From Isoetes taiwanensis (Eukaryota > Streptophyta > Lycopodiopsida > Isoetales > Isoetaceae), in NCBI GenBank assembly GCA_021234155.1, contig JAJEKV010000004.1, positions 1,690,519 to 1,754,518 of the forward strand: DNA of 64,000 nt, in the 5' to 3' direction. The translations under genes were made by a program, and so were the position numbers. The notes under the pieces are model-generated. The model searched no databases, was not told the origin of the DNA, and was given only the letters and a program-made list of their open reading frames with translations. This document shows, piece by piece, positions 36,197 to 47,911 of this stretch. The first letter of the stretch is position 1; each line of letters begins with the position of its first letter.

Positions 36197-36685
36197 AGCT
36201 CCTTGTGGGTCCAAGGTCGTAGCTTTCATTCACGAGAAAATGGAGAGGCATCAGGTGACACAACAAGAGCTAAACTTTCAGCTCCAAGCATTTTAGGTTA
36301 ATGAGGCTCACCCAGCTATTGCCCATGTCCCGGTTGTTCAAACATGTCCCCGATGCACGTGAAAGCAAAGCCAAAGAAACTTCTACCCCGACTAGACAAG
36401 ATAGACAACAAATCAACTCAGTCAAGGAGCCGACAGTCCCCAAAGCCACTCGCATTACACAAGTGTTATCGAGATCCGGTCCATTGCATGGAGGATATTG
36501 CAAAGCCCTCAAGGAGCAACAAGAACAGAGGCACAGGATCACAATGTGGTGGTCCAATGCCTCCATGATGAGGCAAGGGAGGAGTTCAACAGGAATGTTC
36601 GAACAATGGTCCTATCCAAGATGAGATTTCATGCTCCTATATGGATTAACAAGGCATTCCTCCTTGGCATCAAGCAGGATGACCG
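36197..36685. other. No gene recognised
   Basis: Frames at 36301-36624 and 36498-36779 stay open (for example EAREEFNRNVRTMVLSKMRF), but no family match was found. They may be a retroelement gag relic next to the LTR-like repeat. Confidence 0.35.
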
Positions 36686-36689
36686 CATA

Positions 36690-37045
36690 AGTATTATATA
36701 TCATCACTCATATTATATGGAAATACTCCCATGCAATATTTCAAGAACCTTCTTGACAGCCTGTGAATATTCCTTCTAAGATATTTGTGCAGCTCCATAA
36801 AGTTTGAGGAACATTCTTCTCGAAACTTCCTTAACCGGCTCCCCGGTACTAGTATATAAAGGGCCTTCAAAGATGGGGTTCGCATTCGATTCAATGCCAA
36901 CCGTGAGCCTTTTGTTGCGTTGTCTCGCTTTTTGCCATTCATGGCAATTGTACATAATCATGTATGATATATAAATTGATCACTCTTTCTCAGTATTTGC
37001 AATGCATTTTTGTATTTTTGTTTGTACATTCATGACAGCTTTTGA
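36690..37045 (+). repeat. LTR-like promoter repeat, copy 1
   Basis: This shares with 37850-38225, in order, ATATCAT, a run of AACATTCTTCT-like words, AGTATATAAAGGGCCTTCAA (TATA box at 36853), GCCATTCATGGCAATTGTAC and a TTGTATTTTTGTT end. The TATA box followed 100 bp later by a palindromic ATTCATGGCAATT is promoter-like. It could be an LTR or a LINE 5' UTR. Confidence 0.6.
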
Positions 37046-37303
37046 ACCGAATTTTTGTTATGCTCCAGCTCTCTAAATTTAAATTTTTCTTATTCTCCTG
37101 ATGATCATGGAGAGGCTAATGAGAAGAGAGATGATTTTAAAGGATATAAATGCAAAAGATAGACCGCGGGCCCCAAAGAGCGAGAAAAACTTTTCGAATT
37201 CTATGAAAGGGTTTTGGGAGCCAGGATGCATGCCACACGAAACCACTGTGTGGAGGTTATATTTTAGCCGCTGATCTAATTCCAATTTTGGTTTTAGTAC
37301 CTT

Positions 37304-37738
37304 CTCTAGTTCCAGCCAGCCCAGCCCAGCCCGGTTCTTGTTTCTGCTCCCGATCTTGACCTTGATTCTACTTCTACACGTAATCTAGTTTCCGATCTTG
37401 ATCATGTTCCTATTCTAACTCTTCTTGTTATTTCTGCCCCTGCACCTACACTAGCTCTAGATTCAAGATTGAACTCTGATTTTACCTCCAATATGCCTTT
37501 GCGTCTTGATGCTCCTTCAATGTTAGATCATGCTCCTGATGTAGATTTTTTATCTCGATCCCGAGTTTGCACCTGCTTCTATCTTTATTCCTATGCCATT
37601 CCATATTTTAGTTCTTCACTTGGTCCTATTCCTTTTCCTACTTTGGTAATGGCTTTGGTCTCCATAACATATTATCATGTTCCCATCCTTGTTCCTCTTT
37701 CTATCTTTGACCAAGATCCAGATTTATTGTCTGATTGA
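37304..37738 (+). other. 145-codon open frame between the LTR-like repeats, low complexity
   Basis: From just after a TAG near 37303 the frame is open to the TGA at 37736. It encodes a Pro/Asp/Leu-rich sequence (SAPDLDLDSTSTRNLVSDLD). DNA words such as GATCTTGAT and GTTCCTATTC recur, so this may be a degenerate minisatellite read as protein. No family is recognised. Confidence 0.3.
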
Positions 37739-37849
37739 ATGTTGATCCATGAGCATAATTCGATAGTTATTGCAATACCAAAAGCTCCAAATTTAACTTC
37801 CTTTTGACGAGCTTCAATCCGGGGACTTTTGGTATTTGATCCCGAATTT

Positions 37850-38225
37850 TACTATATATCATACATACATGGGTCGTCACCCATATTTATATAAAATTAT
37901 TTCTATAGAATATTCTAAGAGACTTACAAAAACGTTCCATAGATATTTTCTAGAACCTTTCAAATTATTTGCTAGAGTTTAAAAAATGTTCTTCTAAAAC
38001 TTCTAGAACCGCCCCCTTGCTAGTATATAAAGGGCCTTCAATGTAGGGTTTGGCATTCCGATTCAACACCGCCAGAGCCTTTCCTTATTCCAAGATCTTC
38101 TCTTATGCCATTCATGGCAATTGTACATATCCATATATATAATATATAGATTATTCATTCTTCTTGAGTATCCAAGTAGCAGGTGTGTGTTCTTGTATTT
38201 TTGTTCGTGAGGTTCATGACATGCG
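37850..38225 (+). repeat. LTR-like promoter repeat, copy 2
   Basis: Diverged direct copy of 36690-37045 with the same TATATAAAGGGCCTTCAA block (38022-38040) and palindromic ATTCATGGCAATTGTACAT. Divergence is high and no target duplication or TG...CA ends were found. Confidence 0.6.
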
Positions 38226-38469
38226 ACATGCCATAACCAACAACGATTGTGAAATTCACAGTTGGTGACTTTTAATAGTAAAGGTGCCATACTGGCCAAG
38301 AGATCTAAATTGAAAGGCACCTCGTTATATATGTAGTATAACCTTACCCCTTTACAGCAAAATTCATGTCGACATGAGCTTGCTCGAGCAAGGGACATAG
38401 GAAACGTCGCTGGTATCATTGTGCTGGTTCAAGAAAAGATATGGATTTCTGGTCTGCCTAACCATACTA

Positions 38470-38990
38470 TAGCAGATGCTACACAGAAATAAACAACTGG
38501 ATCACCTGCTACAAAAATTGCCCACGCTATAGCTCCTCAAGCAAGTGCTTCTACAAGTTCTGATGCTAGCCCTATTGCTGCTACTGTTGCAACTCCTCGC
38601 AGTGATGGTGGTGGTGGTGGTGGTGCTGCTGTTGCTCCTCATGCAACCACTCGAGTTTCTACTGCGACCAAATAGATAATGTGCCTACTGATGTTCTCTT
38701 GGAATTGTAGGGGCTTCCTATATGGTAGAAATGGGATAGCTTGAACTCCATAGCCAAGGATGACTTTATTTTCCTTATGGAAGCATGAAAACACACTAGT
38801 CAAAGAATAGCAAATCTGCTAGGTTATTAGCACTATTTATTGTTTGAGTGTAATGGCAAGCTTGTGGACATGAGGGAATAGCCCGTTACTATAACACTCT
38901 ATTGACGCCTTCAATTTCGCCGCATAAAATAGACATACATTGATATGGTGCTTGGGGAAGTGGCCTTGTATGGAAAAAAATATTTATTGG
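38470..38990 (+). pseudogene. Start of an L1-like LINE ORF2 with an Ala/Ser/Thr-rich ORF1 end
   Basis: An ORF1-like end (SPATKIAHAIAPQASASTSS...TRVSTATK, stop) is followed a few bases later by MFSWNCRG, the universal start of plant LINE endonuclease (LSWNCRGLG). FIFLMEA, with the active-site Glu, and HYLLFECNGK follow in shifted frames. It is truncated after about 300 bp of ORF2. The LTR-like repeats just upstream may belong to its 5' UTR. Confidence 0.6.
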
Positions 38991-38999
38991 ATATGACCA

Positions 39000-41320
39000 A
39001 GTGAAAATGCCATCCATTGTGTCTAAGCCTTAATACTATTAAAGAGAACTTAAAAATAAACCTTGACACCTTTATAGAGTCTTTATATAAAAGATGTTAT
39101 TCCTTATAAATAGAAAAACGATTTTAAGAAGTGATATTTTCGCGACCGTTAAAATTGGATGATCTTTACCTTGACGGAAAACTCTTGATTTCTAGGTTTC
39201 AATTTGGTCTTATTTGTTCGTAGACTCCTTTGTGGTTTGAGAGTTATAACGGGTCTAAGACAATCGTGACAACTAAATCTGCCTCTTTCTATGTTTGTTC
39301 AAGAGTCTAGTCTTACCTTGTAGTATTTTCTCTAAATTCTTTCTTGATCATATCATTAAGAGGAGCTCTTGCAACAGCAATGATTGGTGGTTAGAAAGAG
39401 CATGCCCTTGTTGAATCATGCAAATTGAAAGCTTGGCTTATTGATAGCTTTTCTAGTTGGTCTGGTTAGGTGGTACATCAAGTACCCTATGATGGCCTTT
39501 ACGAAATAAGTTTTTTTCCTTCCCCGCCTCAAGACTAATCGCATTTCGACCATCGGCTTTGTCGGAATAACTTTTTAAAGACCGGATCGAACTCGTTTCG
39601 CCTATCTTAAAAATTCCATCCCTTCTTGAAGACTAATCAAACTCGATTATCTAATCTTTTCACAAAGCTAGTCAACTGACCATCTGCTTTGAAAGACATT
39701 CCACATCTTCTCTAAGGCCAGTGAAATTACTATCTGCTTTGAGAGACGCTTTCAAAACAATGTACTTAGGATTTGGTTATTAGCGCTGCGCATACACAAT
39801 AATCTTCTTTTTAACTAATTAAGAGCAAACATTAAAGAAAAACAACTTCTTGATTTTAATTAAATGATTACAATCTCGGTCGATCTAGCATTCGTGCATC
39901 CACAGATTTGTTGTAGGAAATACGTAGTAGGTCATGCTTTTCCCTGCGGTTATTATCTTTTGGTTGCTCGTACTATTTTTGTATTGGCCCTAGCTTTGGA
40001 CGTTGATGCTTGTAATGAGATCCTCCGTAATGATAACATTCCCCCCGTGGAACTTTGACCTGGTTCTTCGCTATTTCTCATTTATATTACTACTTCTAGC
40101 ATGAAAAGTATCATTTCTTTCGGGTGTTTAACCTTATTTCTTATTTTCTCTTTATTTCCAAAGTGTCATTGTTCCTGCCATTGTTCGTCTTATAGATCTT
40201 TTCTTTGGATATCCTTCCCATATATCTTGTTCTACTATGCTGGGATTGAATTTCATCTCTGCTGCTTCAAGCATTTCCTACTGCTGTGCTGATAGTGGAA
40301 GGTTCTAAAAAGAATAGTTCTACATATAACAGATCTCACTTTCTTACAAGCTCCTGGTTGCAATTCTCCCACTATATTTCACAATTGGAATCCTGGATAT
40401 ACAAGGACTTGAGCTAGAAGGCTCTTGAACTGAAATGATTCAATGAAAATAGGTGCCTCTATATATGTCTAGACCAACAGTCGGGATCACGCCCCAGGAA
40501 GGGATGAGTGCCAGGTAAGAAAACTTGGAATAGAAATAGGTATTCCCCTTGCTTGAAGAGATCTCACTGTCTTTCTAAGACCTAGGTAATAGTTGGCATG
40601 TAAATTATACGATTGAAATGCTTTTCTGATATTTGCCCATGTTTGCATCTGAGGTAGCAGTGTCTTCCAACCCTGCCACCATATTCTAGCTACATCAGTT
40701 AAATATTTGTCTATTGCGTGTAATTTTTTCTCCTCTGTAGCTTGACCCTTTCAAAGAAGTTTTCTCAGCTTGCCAGGAATTCCAAGACTGTTGGCAGGCT
40801 TCGTTTGTCTCATGCATATAACGACATTCCCTCAACCTTCTCCAACCATTTAATTCTTTCTATAGGAGGACGTGGCTTAACAGGTGGACGACTTGGAAGC
40901 GAAGGCGGCTGCTGTTATATATCTAGCAGATAACCAAATAATATGGCAGTGTATTCCAATTTTTTTTTAGTTTTCCATAAAGCTGGATGAGGCAAGAATT
41001 CCAATATGAGTAACGATTTGAACTTGGTTATACTAGCCTTCGGAGATATCAAATGAACTTAAAGCCAAGGAAAACTTACCTGCAATGAATTCATAGCAGT
41101 AGGTTGTCATATCCATAACAAACATAATGTTTTCAAGAAGACCAACAGAAAATATGGCTTACCCGAGCATAGCAGGATCATTCAACTTCTCTAATAATGT
41201 TATCAAGCAACTTCATATCGACTATGTAGTATAAGTAAAGTAGCAAACACTGTAACAACATTTAGGCATTAAAAAGCAATGCAAGAAGTCCACAGCATTT
41301 GTATTGATGCAAACCTTTGA
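39000..41320. other. No gene recognised
   Basis: 39.48-39.75 kb holds a degenerate repetition of AAGACTAATC and CATCTGCTTTGA words. The remaining sequence has short unmatched frames only. Confidence 0.4.
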
Positions 41321-42069
41321 AACTACTTACCAGTGTTGTCAGGTACGTTTAGTACGGTACGGGTATTATACGTACGTAACGTATTAATACCGTAGACATA
41401 CCTCTCATTTAAAAAGTACTTTAAATACGTTTTTTGGAATTATAAAGTACTTATTAAATACGTAAAATACATACTTTATGTACTATACGTTAAGTACTTT
41501 CTATAATTTTTAGAACTATTATTTCTTGTATTGCACTTGAAATAGTTGCAATAACAACTAGTACGAAGAATTTCAAGTTTTAAATAATGAACCAGAATAT
41601 ATTACTTTAGAAAATTAAGCATTTCTTAAAGTTTTCAATCCAAAATATGTCTATTTAAGAGTTATATATTCTAGTATGCAATCTACACCCACGCATAAAT
41701 AAATTCAAGTAATTGTTGCTTATTTGTTGCATCGGAAGCTATTAACCGGCCCGACATCAGATTTCTTTTCCTGGCATGAATGCAAGCTATTAAAGTATTA
41801 AGGAGAAGGTTTGCCTCCTACCATGACAAAACAAGGAGAAAGGTGGGTCTGCATCTCCATCTCCATTCCGATTCAAATGTACCGTGAGTAAGAAGAAAGA
41901 GGGGGAAAATGCAGGAGTTTTGGGTTTTTATTTGCAAGAAGATTATGTGCTTTTTTTTCTTTTTAACTACAATTCTATAATTTCCTAATGTCTAAAATCT
42001 CCTAATGTGTTTTTTACACCTATTCTATAATATCATATCATCTATTCTATATTCTATTCTATATATAAT

Positions 42070-42190
42070 AATAATGGCGTTTTAGGATAGTTTGTGCGCA
42101 TTTTTGGTCGTTGATATTTTTGATTTTTTTTGTCCTTTGATCGGGTTTAGGATAGTCTCAGGCGCATTTTGGGCCGTTGATTTTTTTTAC
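42070..42190. repeat. Two tandem copies of a GTTTTAGGATAG...CGTTGAT motif
   Basis: GTTTTAGGATAGT...GCGCATTTTTGGTCGTTGAT recurs as GTTTAGGATAGTC...GCGCATTTTGGGCCGTTGAT. The GCGCATTTT...CGTTGATTT part also appears in the repeat family at 56.1, 58.9 and 61.7 kb. Confidence 0.55.
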
Positions 42191-42199
42191 TTTATTTTG

Positions 42200-44340
42200 A
42201 TTCATGAGATTTACGGTTTTCGGTTTTGTTTCACGCTCTTTTCTCATCCAAGCCGCCTCCGGGCTCTTCGGATTTAATCTCTTGATGCATATGCTCGATG
42301 GTTTTGCTAATCCCATGCCGCCGCCGCTGTAACTTCGCTCGCACATCATATTGCGTAATCGATTTATGGCTTCAAGAATTGGTATTTCGTCTATATGAAG
42401 ATGCTCATAAACAACAAGCAGATCCGATATTAAGTTGTTGTCTTATACATGGTGCACGCCGCCTATATTCAGTCGGGCTTGCTCTCTTACACAAGGTTCA
42501 CACCGGCCCACATAAAGACATGTTGACGGAAAAATGTTGACGATATGGAGAATATCGCCTTTGCAGATATGGAGAGCAACCGGAAGTTCATGGTGGGGAA
42601 TTTTGTGCTTGCATTCTATCAATTGTATTCTATCAATGTGTCTCACTTAAGTATTTGGATCGTGGCTCGCCCGGGTTATGATGGGTGAATAACGGTAGAG
42701 ATTTCTTCCTATGCCATTTAACCTAAACCTAATGTTTTGCTCGATTATTGATCAGCCATTTTACTGCCTCAATATGAGCATGAATTTTAGTTTAACTTTT
42801 GGCATGTTATACTCAATGCCATAAAACTTGAGCAATCATGATTGCTAGCAAAAGGTCGCTTTGAGGTTGGAATTGTTTCGCCTTTCATTTACCTAGAAAA
42901 TTGAAGTCTAGATTTGAGGAAAGATTTACTCAATAAGTAAAGTAATAAATAGCATTTGGAACCAAATGGCGTTTGAAGTGAAGTACTTGTAGAGTTCCCG
43001 AATTGCATTTGCTTTTTTTTTTTCCTAAGTTCAAATCTTACAACTTGGTGTGGTAAGATATTTGGGTGAAGTTAGAAAATAAGAGCGCAGGAGTCGGGTT
43101 ATCTCTAGGAGTTCTTCATCTTCCCCGTCCTCCTCCTCCATTTTGTTTTCCTTCTTGCCCATCCACTTTTTTGTGAACCAATTTTCGGATAACTCAAGTA
43201 TAAAACACCATTGCTTTCCCCTAAGTTCTTGGGGACTGGCCGAAAATGCCGTAAAATAGTGACAGGGCGGTACCGGGTCTTCATCACGCTTGCAAGCTTT
43301 TTGTCCGTCCCCGCTTTGCCTTTAATAAACATCTTCAAAACCCGAATCTTGCCCATTGATAGTCCAAGAGGGAACCCACAAAGTCCACCCTTAGAACCTA
43401 GGACATGCTACATCGAAGACAATTATTTTCACACTTCCTAAGCATGCCATGCTTGAAAAGCTACAAGTCTATCTACATAGTAATAATTATCGTGATTGGA
43501 TTATAGCCTCCTCGAATTTATAATGCAAACTGGAGATGTCTTAGTTTGCATCTCAACTTAGCTATTGGCTACCAAAGATTTTGCTTCGGGTGACCTGTAA
43601 CTTTTATCTTCTTGGATATGGCCATCATGTCTTGATTCTATTTAGCAAAGATCTATCGTTTGATGGGCACATATTTTTATTAAGTTTTGCTTTAGTTAAT
43701 GCGACCTATGCACGCTTGCAACAGCTTTGATTTTTCCATAACATATGCATGTGAGCTAAAGTCCTTTTGGCATTGCTACCGAATGTGCATTGTAAGCTTC
43801 GAGCTCTAATTTCTCATCCTTGGTATTTGCTTGTTATGCTTGTGTTAGTATTCAAAAGTCTAAGGAGCTTCGCAAACAATGTGACGACTAGGTTCATGAC
43901 AAACAACAAATATGGATGCTAAACATTATTTGGTCATCGTGCCCATGATCAATGGCAAGTTCCCGAGAGGTATGATGCATTTGTCTCCTCTTTTATTCGT
44001 GTTATTTATGGGCAATAGTAGAGTTAAGAATTGTCATGCCATCACCGAAAGTTGATCACAAAAGGCCGTGCCGGCCCCGCCATTTTGTTTATCTTATCCG
44101 CCAAAGCTTATAGATGAACCATCCGCAAATGATATTAATCATAGGACCACTTGCTATATGTCTATTTAGTCAGTTCGTCACATTTATGTTGTTGGGGAAC
44201 CCAAGGTTTCATGGTTTCCTATATATCAAGAAAGTTATTACTTGGTCTAACTTGTCTGGCGGTTATGATAAAACTTCGTGGAGAAACATCAGGGGAAATA
44301 ACATACTTAAGGTGGAGATGAGTATAATGATCGACTTTTG
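42200..44340. other. No gene recognised
   Basis: Exon-sized open frames occur (43211-43441 plus, 43105-43356 minus), but nothing matches a known family. Confidence 0.35.
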
Positions 44341-44357
44341 TTACAAAGTATGCTAAA

Positions 44358-45027
44358 GCTAAGTTTTTCATCATTAAATCATACATTGAAGATGATGTGC
44401 ACAAAAGCATAAAATACAATGTGTGGGCAAGTACACCTAATGGCAATAAAAGGCTAGATGCAAACTTATTAGGAAGCTCAATCTAAAAATTTCAAACAAA
44501 GAAGGTTCCTCGGTCCAATTTTTCTCCTTTACTTTCAGAAGACAAATGGAATCCTTATCTTTTCAAACCTTTTTGCATTCTTGCATAGGTTGACATAGTT
44601 ATCACTTTCAATGTAAATGCAAGTGGGCAGTTTTGTGGAGTAGTAGAGATGACAGGGGAAAGTAGATTTTAATAAGAACATGGAATTTTGGCAAACAGGA
44701 CAAATGGATCGCCGGTTTTTCCGTAAAATGGCACATCATAAAAGATGTTCCAAACACCCGCCTTCGTCACATTATAATTGAAAACAATGACCATAAGCTC
44801 GTTACAAATAGTAGAGATACGCAAGAGGTAATCGCCCCATTAGTATATGCAAGAAAGCTCCAATGTACTAAGGTTATGCTAATATACAGGTCAAATGTGA
44901 ACAAGGGTGCCAAAATGTCGGGTATATTTAAAAACTACGCTTTCAAAACATCAATTTTGGATGATTTTGACTACTATTTAAAAATAGGCGAGAATTATGC
45001 AGAAAGAAGGGCGAGACAAATCACCTA
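44358..45027 (+). pseudogene. YTH-domain (ECT-type m6A reader) fragment, frameshifted
   Basis: YTH proteins bind N6-methyladenosine in RNA. The sequence reads [20 protein letters not shown] and [14 protein letters not shown] (with the first cage Trp), GPIFLLYF in another frame, an intron-like gap at about 44541-44609, VNASGQFCGVVEMTGESRF, then KWIAGFSVKWHIIKDVPNTR, ENNDHKLVTNSRDTQEV and ILDDFDYY. These are the YTH blocks in order, covering almost the whole domain. At least three frame changes and stops make it nonfunctional. The N-terminal disordered part of an ECT protein is absent. Confidence 0.85.
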
Positions 45028-46180
45028 GCAGCAGCCAGCCAGCAGAGGTATCATCCGTTTATTTCCTTTTTTTTTTTAATGTTGGCATATCAAGTGTAAC
45101 ATCAAAATGGTCATCCTCAGGTGTCGGGGTTCAATATGTCCCGGTCCTATTGAAACTACAAGAATGGAGTTAGCATCAAGGGAAAACTTTGAAAACCAAA
45201 ACCGATGATAAACCAAATGAGCTTGAGTCAAAAGTACAAAAGAGGTGGAAGCGGAGTCTCAAATTTTGCTGTGCTTTTCTAAACCTCCGTAAGAGGACGG
45301 AAAAGTGATAAAAGCTTGCTTTAAATGAGGTTGATTATCAGATTCACCGCATGCGCCAGCTTTTTATATCATTATCAACTTGGATTAGTGAAAGAGTTGA
45401 GTGTAAAACTTGCCATCCATTTTTATCGACAAACAAGCCGGAAAGTGGATGAGTCTAGAGGAGATAATTCGAGGATCATGTTTATCAAGGGCTATGTCAG
45501 ATATTACTTACTTTTTAGGACTTTTATGAAGCCCACGATAACAGATTTTTGTATGACCTTGTATCAATAGAAAATTTGTTGTGCTCAACGTAATTCACGA
45601 GAAGTGTAACCTCGTAAAACCATACAAGCTGGTGTGTAATAATGAACATCCGGCTAGAAAGGCGTTTTCAGGGAACCCAAGGTCCGAAGATAGCTTGTTG
45701 GGCTTAAGATTGCAACTACCGTGAATTAAGCATTTCAAGAATGACCAACGAAGAACAACCATTGGGTTAATGAGCTAGGAAGAAAAAGGAGATTGGAGTT
45801 TGATGTTATTTGATGGAGGTGACAGCTCCCCCAGATGTAAAAAGATAAAATACATATATTTCTTTTTGTAATCCAGTTCGTCTTGTTTTATGAAATAGCA
45901 TGACTCATACAAGTCTTAAAGATTAGATGAATTAAGAACGTAGTTTTCCTTACTTTGTGTCCTTTTCTTTTCTGGAAATTGAGAGAAAAAAGTTGTCTAT
46001 TGGTTTTCTCCATGTCCGTCAGTTGTTCATCCAGGGTTTATATAAATTTGTTCTTGAGATCGTCAATATATCCTTGCATGAAGACTGACGTTCTATGACA
46101 ATAGTTACTAATGATTCTAATGCCGTTCTAACAAGCAAAAAAGAATATGCTTTAAATACAAATGGTGCAGAATGAAACAA
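45028..46180. other. No gene recognised
   Basis: May include the remnant 3' end of the YTH gene copy; otherwise featureless AT-rich sequence. Confidence 0.4.
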
Positions 46181-46185
46181 GAAAT

Positions 46186-46444
46186 TCAATGTGCACGGAG
46201 GAATGCTTCAGCTGCTTGACCACCGGATGCAAGGGCACCATCAAAGGTGGAAGAATATTGGTAATCCCCGCATGCATACAACCCATGCTGCAATCTGACT
46301 TCTTTTTTCAAAATGGTGGGTGGCCTCTGATCGGGCTGTGCATAAGGAATTATGTAAATTCGAAGCATTTCAAGTGAAGACGCAAACGATCCACCAAACC
46401 ACTCGCCAAGCTCAGCCAAGCTCAAGTCTAACCATTTCCTCTAG
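46186..46444 (-). pseudogene. Terminal exon of a flavin amine oxidoreductase-like gene, frameshifted by a 10-bp duplication
   Basis: After a GATTCCCAG acceptor the exon reads LEEMVRLELG. A tandem AGCTTGGCTG duplication then shifts the frame, and EWFGGSFASSLEMLRIYIIP, YAQPDQRPPT, GLYACGDYQYSSTFDGALAS and GGQAAEAFLRAH-stop follow. The GDGLYVCGDH..STFDGALVSGRRAAEA signature is the C-terminal FAD-binding end of plant plastid-type NAD(P)/FAD amine oxidoreductases. Upstream exons with the N-terminal Rossmann motif are not visible. Confidence 0.75.
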
Positions 46445-47910
46445 CTGGGAATCAGATAAATTGGAGTACTTGCCAACAAGAAATGCTGGTCTCTTTTACC
46501 AATCTACTCATCACTAAGAACATCTAAGGCATTTTCTATCACATGTGAAATACGCTTTATCTATTTTGTAGCAAAAGCCCTCTGATACAAAACATGTTGA
46601 CAAAGAGTTCCCCTACATTTATGTCAATGTCTATATGGCATCCCTAGCCATGTATCAATTAGCAGATCTATTATTTCCAACTTCTGATAGTACCTCATCA
46701 TCAACTCAGAAAATTCCAGCTTATGTTTTTCAATGTTTGTTGCCTCCTTTTCCTGCAGAAAGACTTTCAAGACATCTCAATGGCACAGAACAAAGCCAAA
46801 AAACAAAAGCAATTTCAGATCCGATGATGCCAGCAATGCTATTCTATGTGCATAACATCATTTTCCTACAAGCAAATGCAAACACATAATGCATCGTACT
46901 TGATTAAAATTTACTCCATTAAGAGGCATACCTTCCACCAAAGACGACGTTCCGTTGTTTACTAATTTCTCTCCAAGTTGAACTTGCATAAAGAGAATCT
47001 GTCATATTCTATGCATCAACTAAAATGCAAATGCAAATGCAAGTTGAACATAAAACTTATTCGTGATATGCTTGCATGGTGCAGGAAGTAGACGTGCTAA
47101 CAATTTCAATATATCACTCCCACTAAGCAAAAAATAGACTCAACATCTATTCTAATACTAACTAAAGAGACCTCTCCAATTTATATAGCAATCAAAACCG
47201 AACTGCCATGTACAAAAAAATCATCGACAAATGTCGGCATTTACTGATTGCAATTGGTAATATACAATGTGCACTAAGGACGTTCCATGATAGCCTTTAC
47301 GCCAGACTTGAAGTCACTTTGGACAAAGTGCAAAAGTTCTGATCACTAACAAGCTCGAAAGAGAAAAACAATTTATAAGGATAATTTCAAAACAATTTAT
47401 ATCAAACAACTTTATATACCTAATTAGACATTCTCAATTGTAACGAAAATCCTGGCGTTCTTAATATGTGAATTTCATCCCAACGAAAAGCCAAAGAACT
47501 GGGCACTTTTTTCTAGTACTATATATATTCTTATTCCATGGGGGTATGTACGTAACATGGGGTCATAGGTATATAGAGATTCATCCCATCCGCTCATCTA
47601 AAAAATAAAGGGTCAGAATGTTGCCACCTCATGGGGGAAAGTTGGGCCATGTATGGGCATGCACCCCATGCCTAAACCGTTGGATAGGGGAAGCTTAAAT
47701 CTTAGCCATTGATCATAGGGTTAAGGACCCTTGATTTTAAGGGAGAGAAAGTGCCAAGAAATTCTACCGTATTAATAGGGGATAGCTAGGCCATTGAAAG
47801 TTGTGCTTGGGCATTAAGATAGACTACTCTAATGTGATTTGACGTAAGATGTGTGTAATTTTTATTGAAAGACACGTAGACCATGGAAGTTGGATGGGCA
47901 TTACCTTACA
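46445..47910. other. No gene recognised
   Basis: Only short unmatched frames. Confidence 0.4.
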
Positions 47911-47911
47911 T

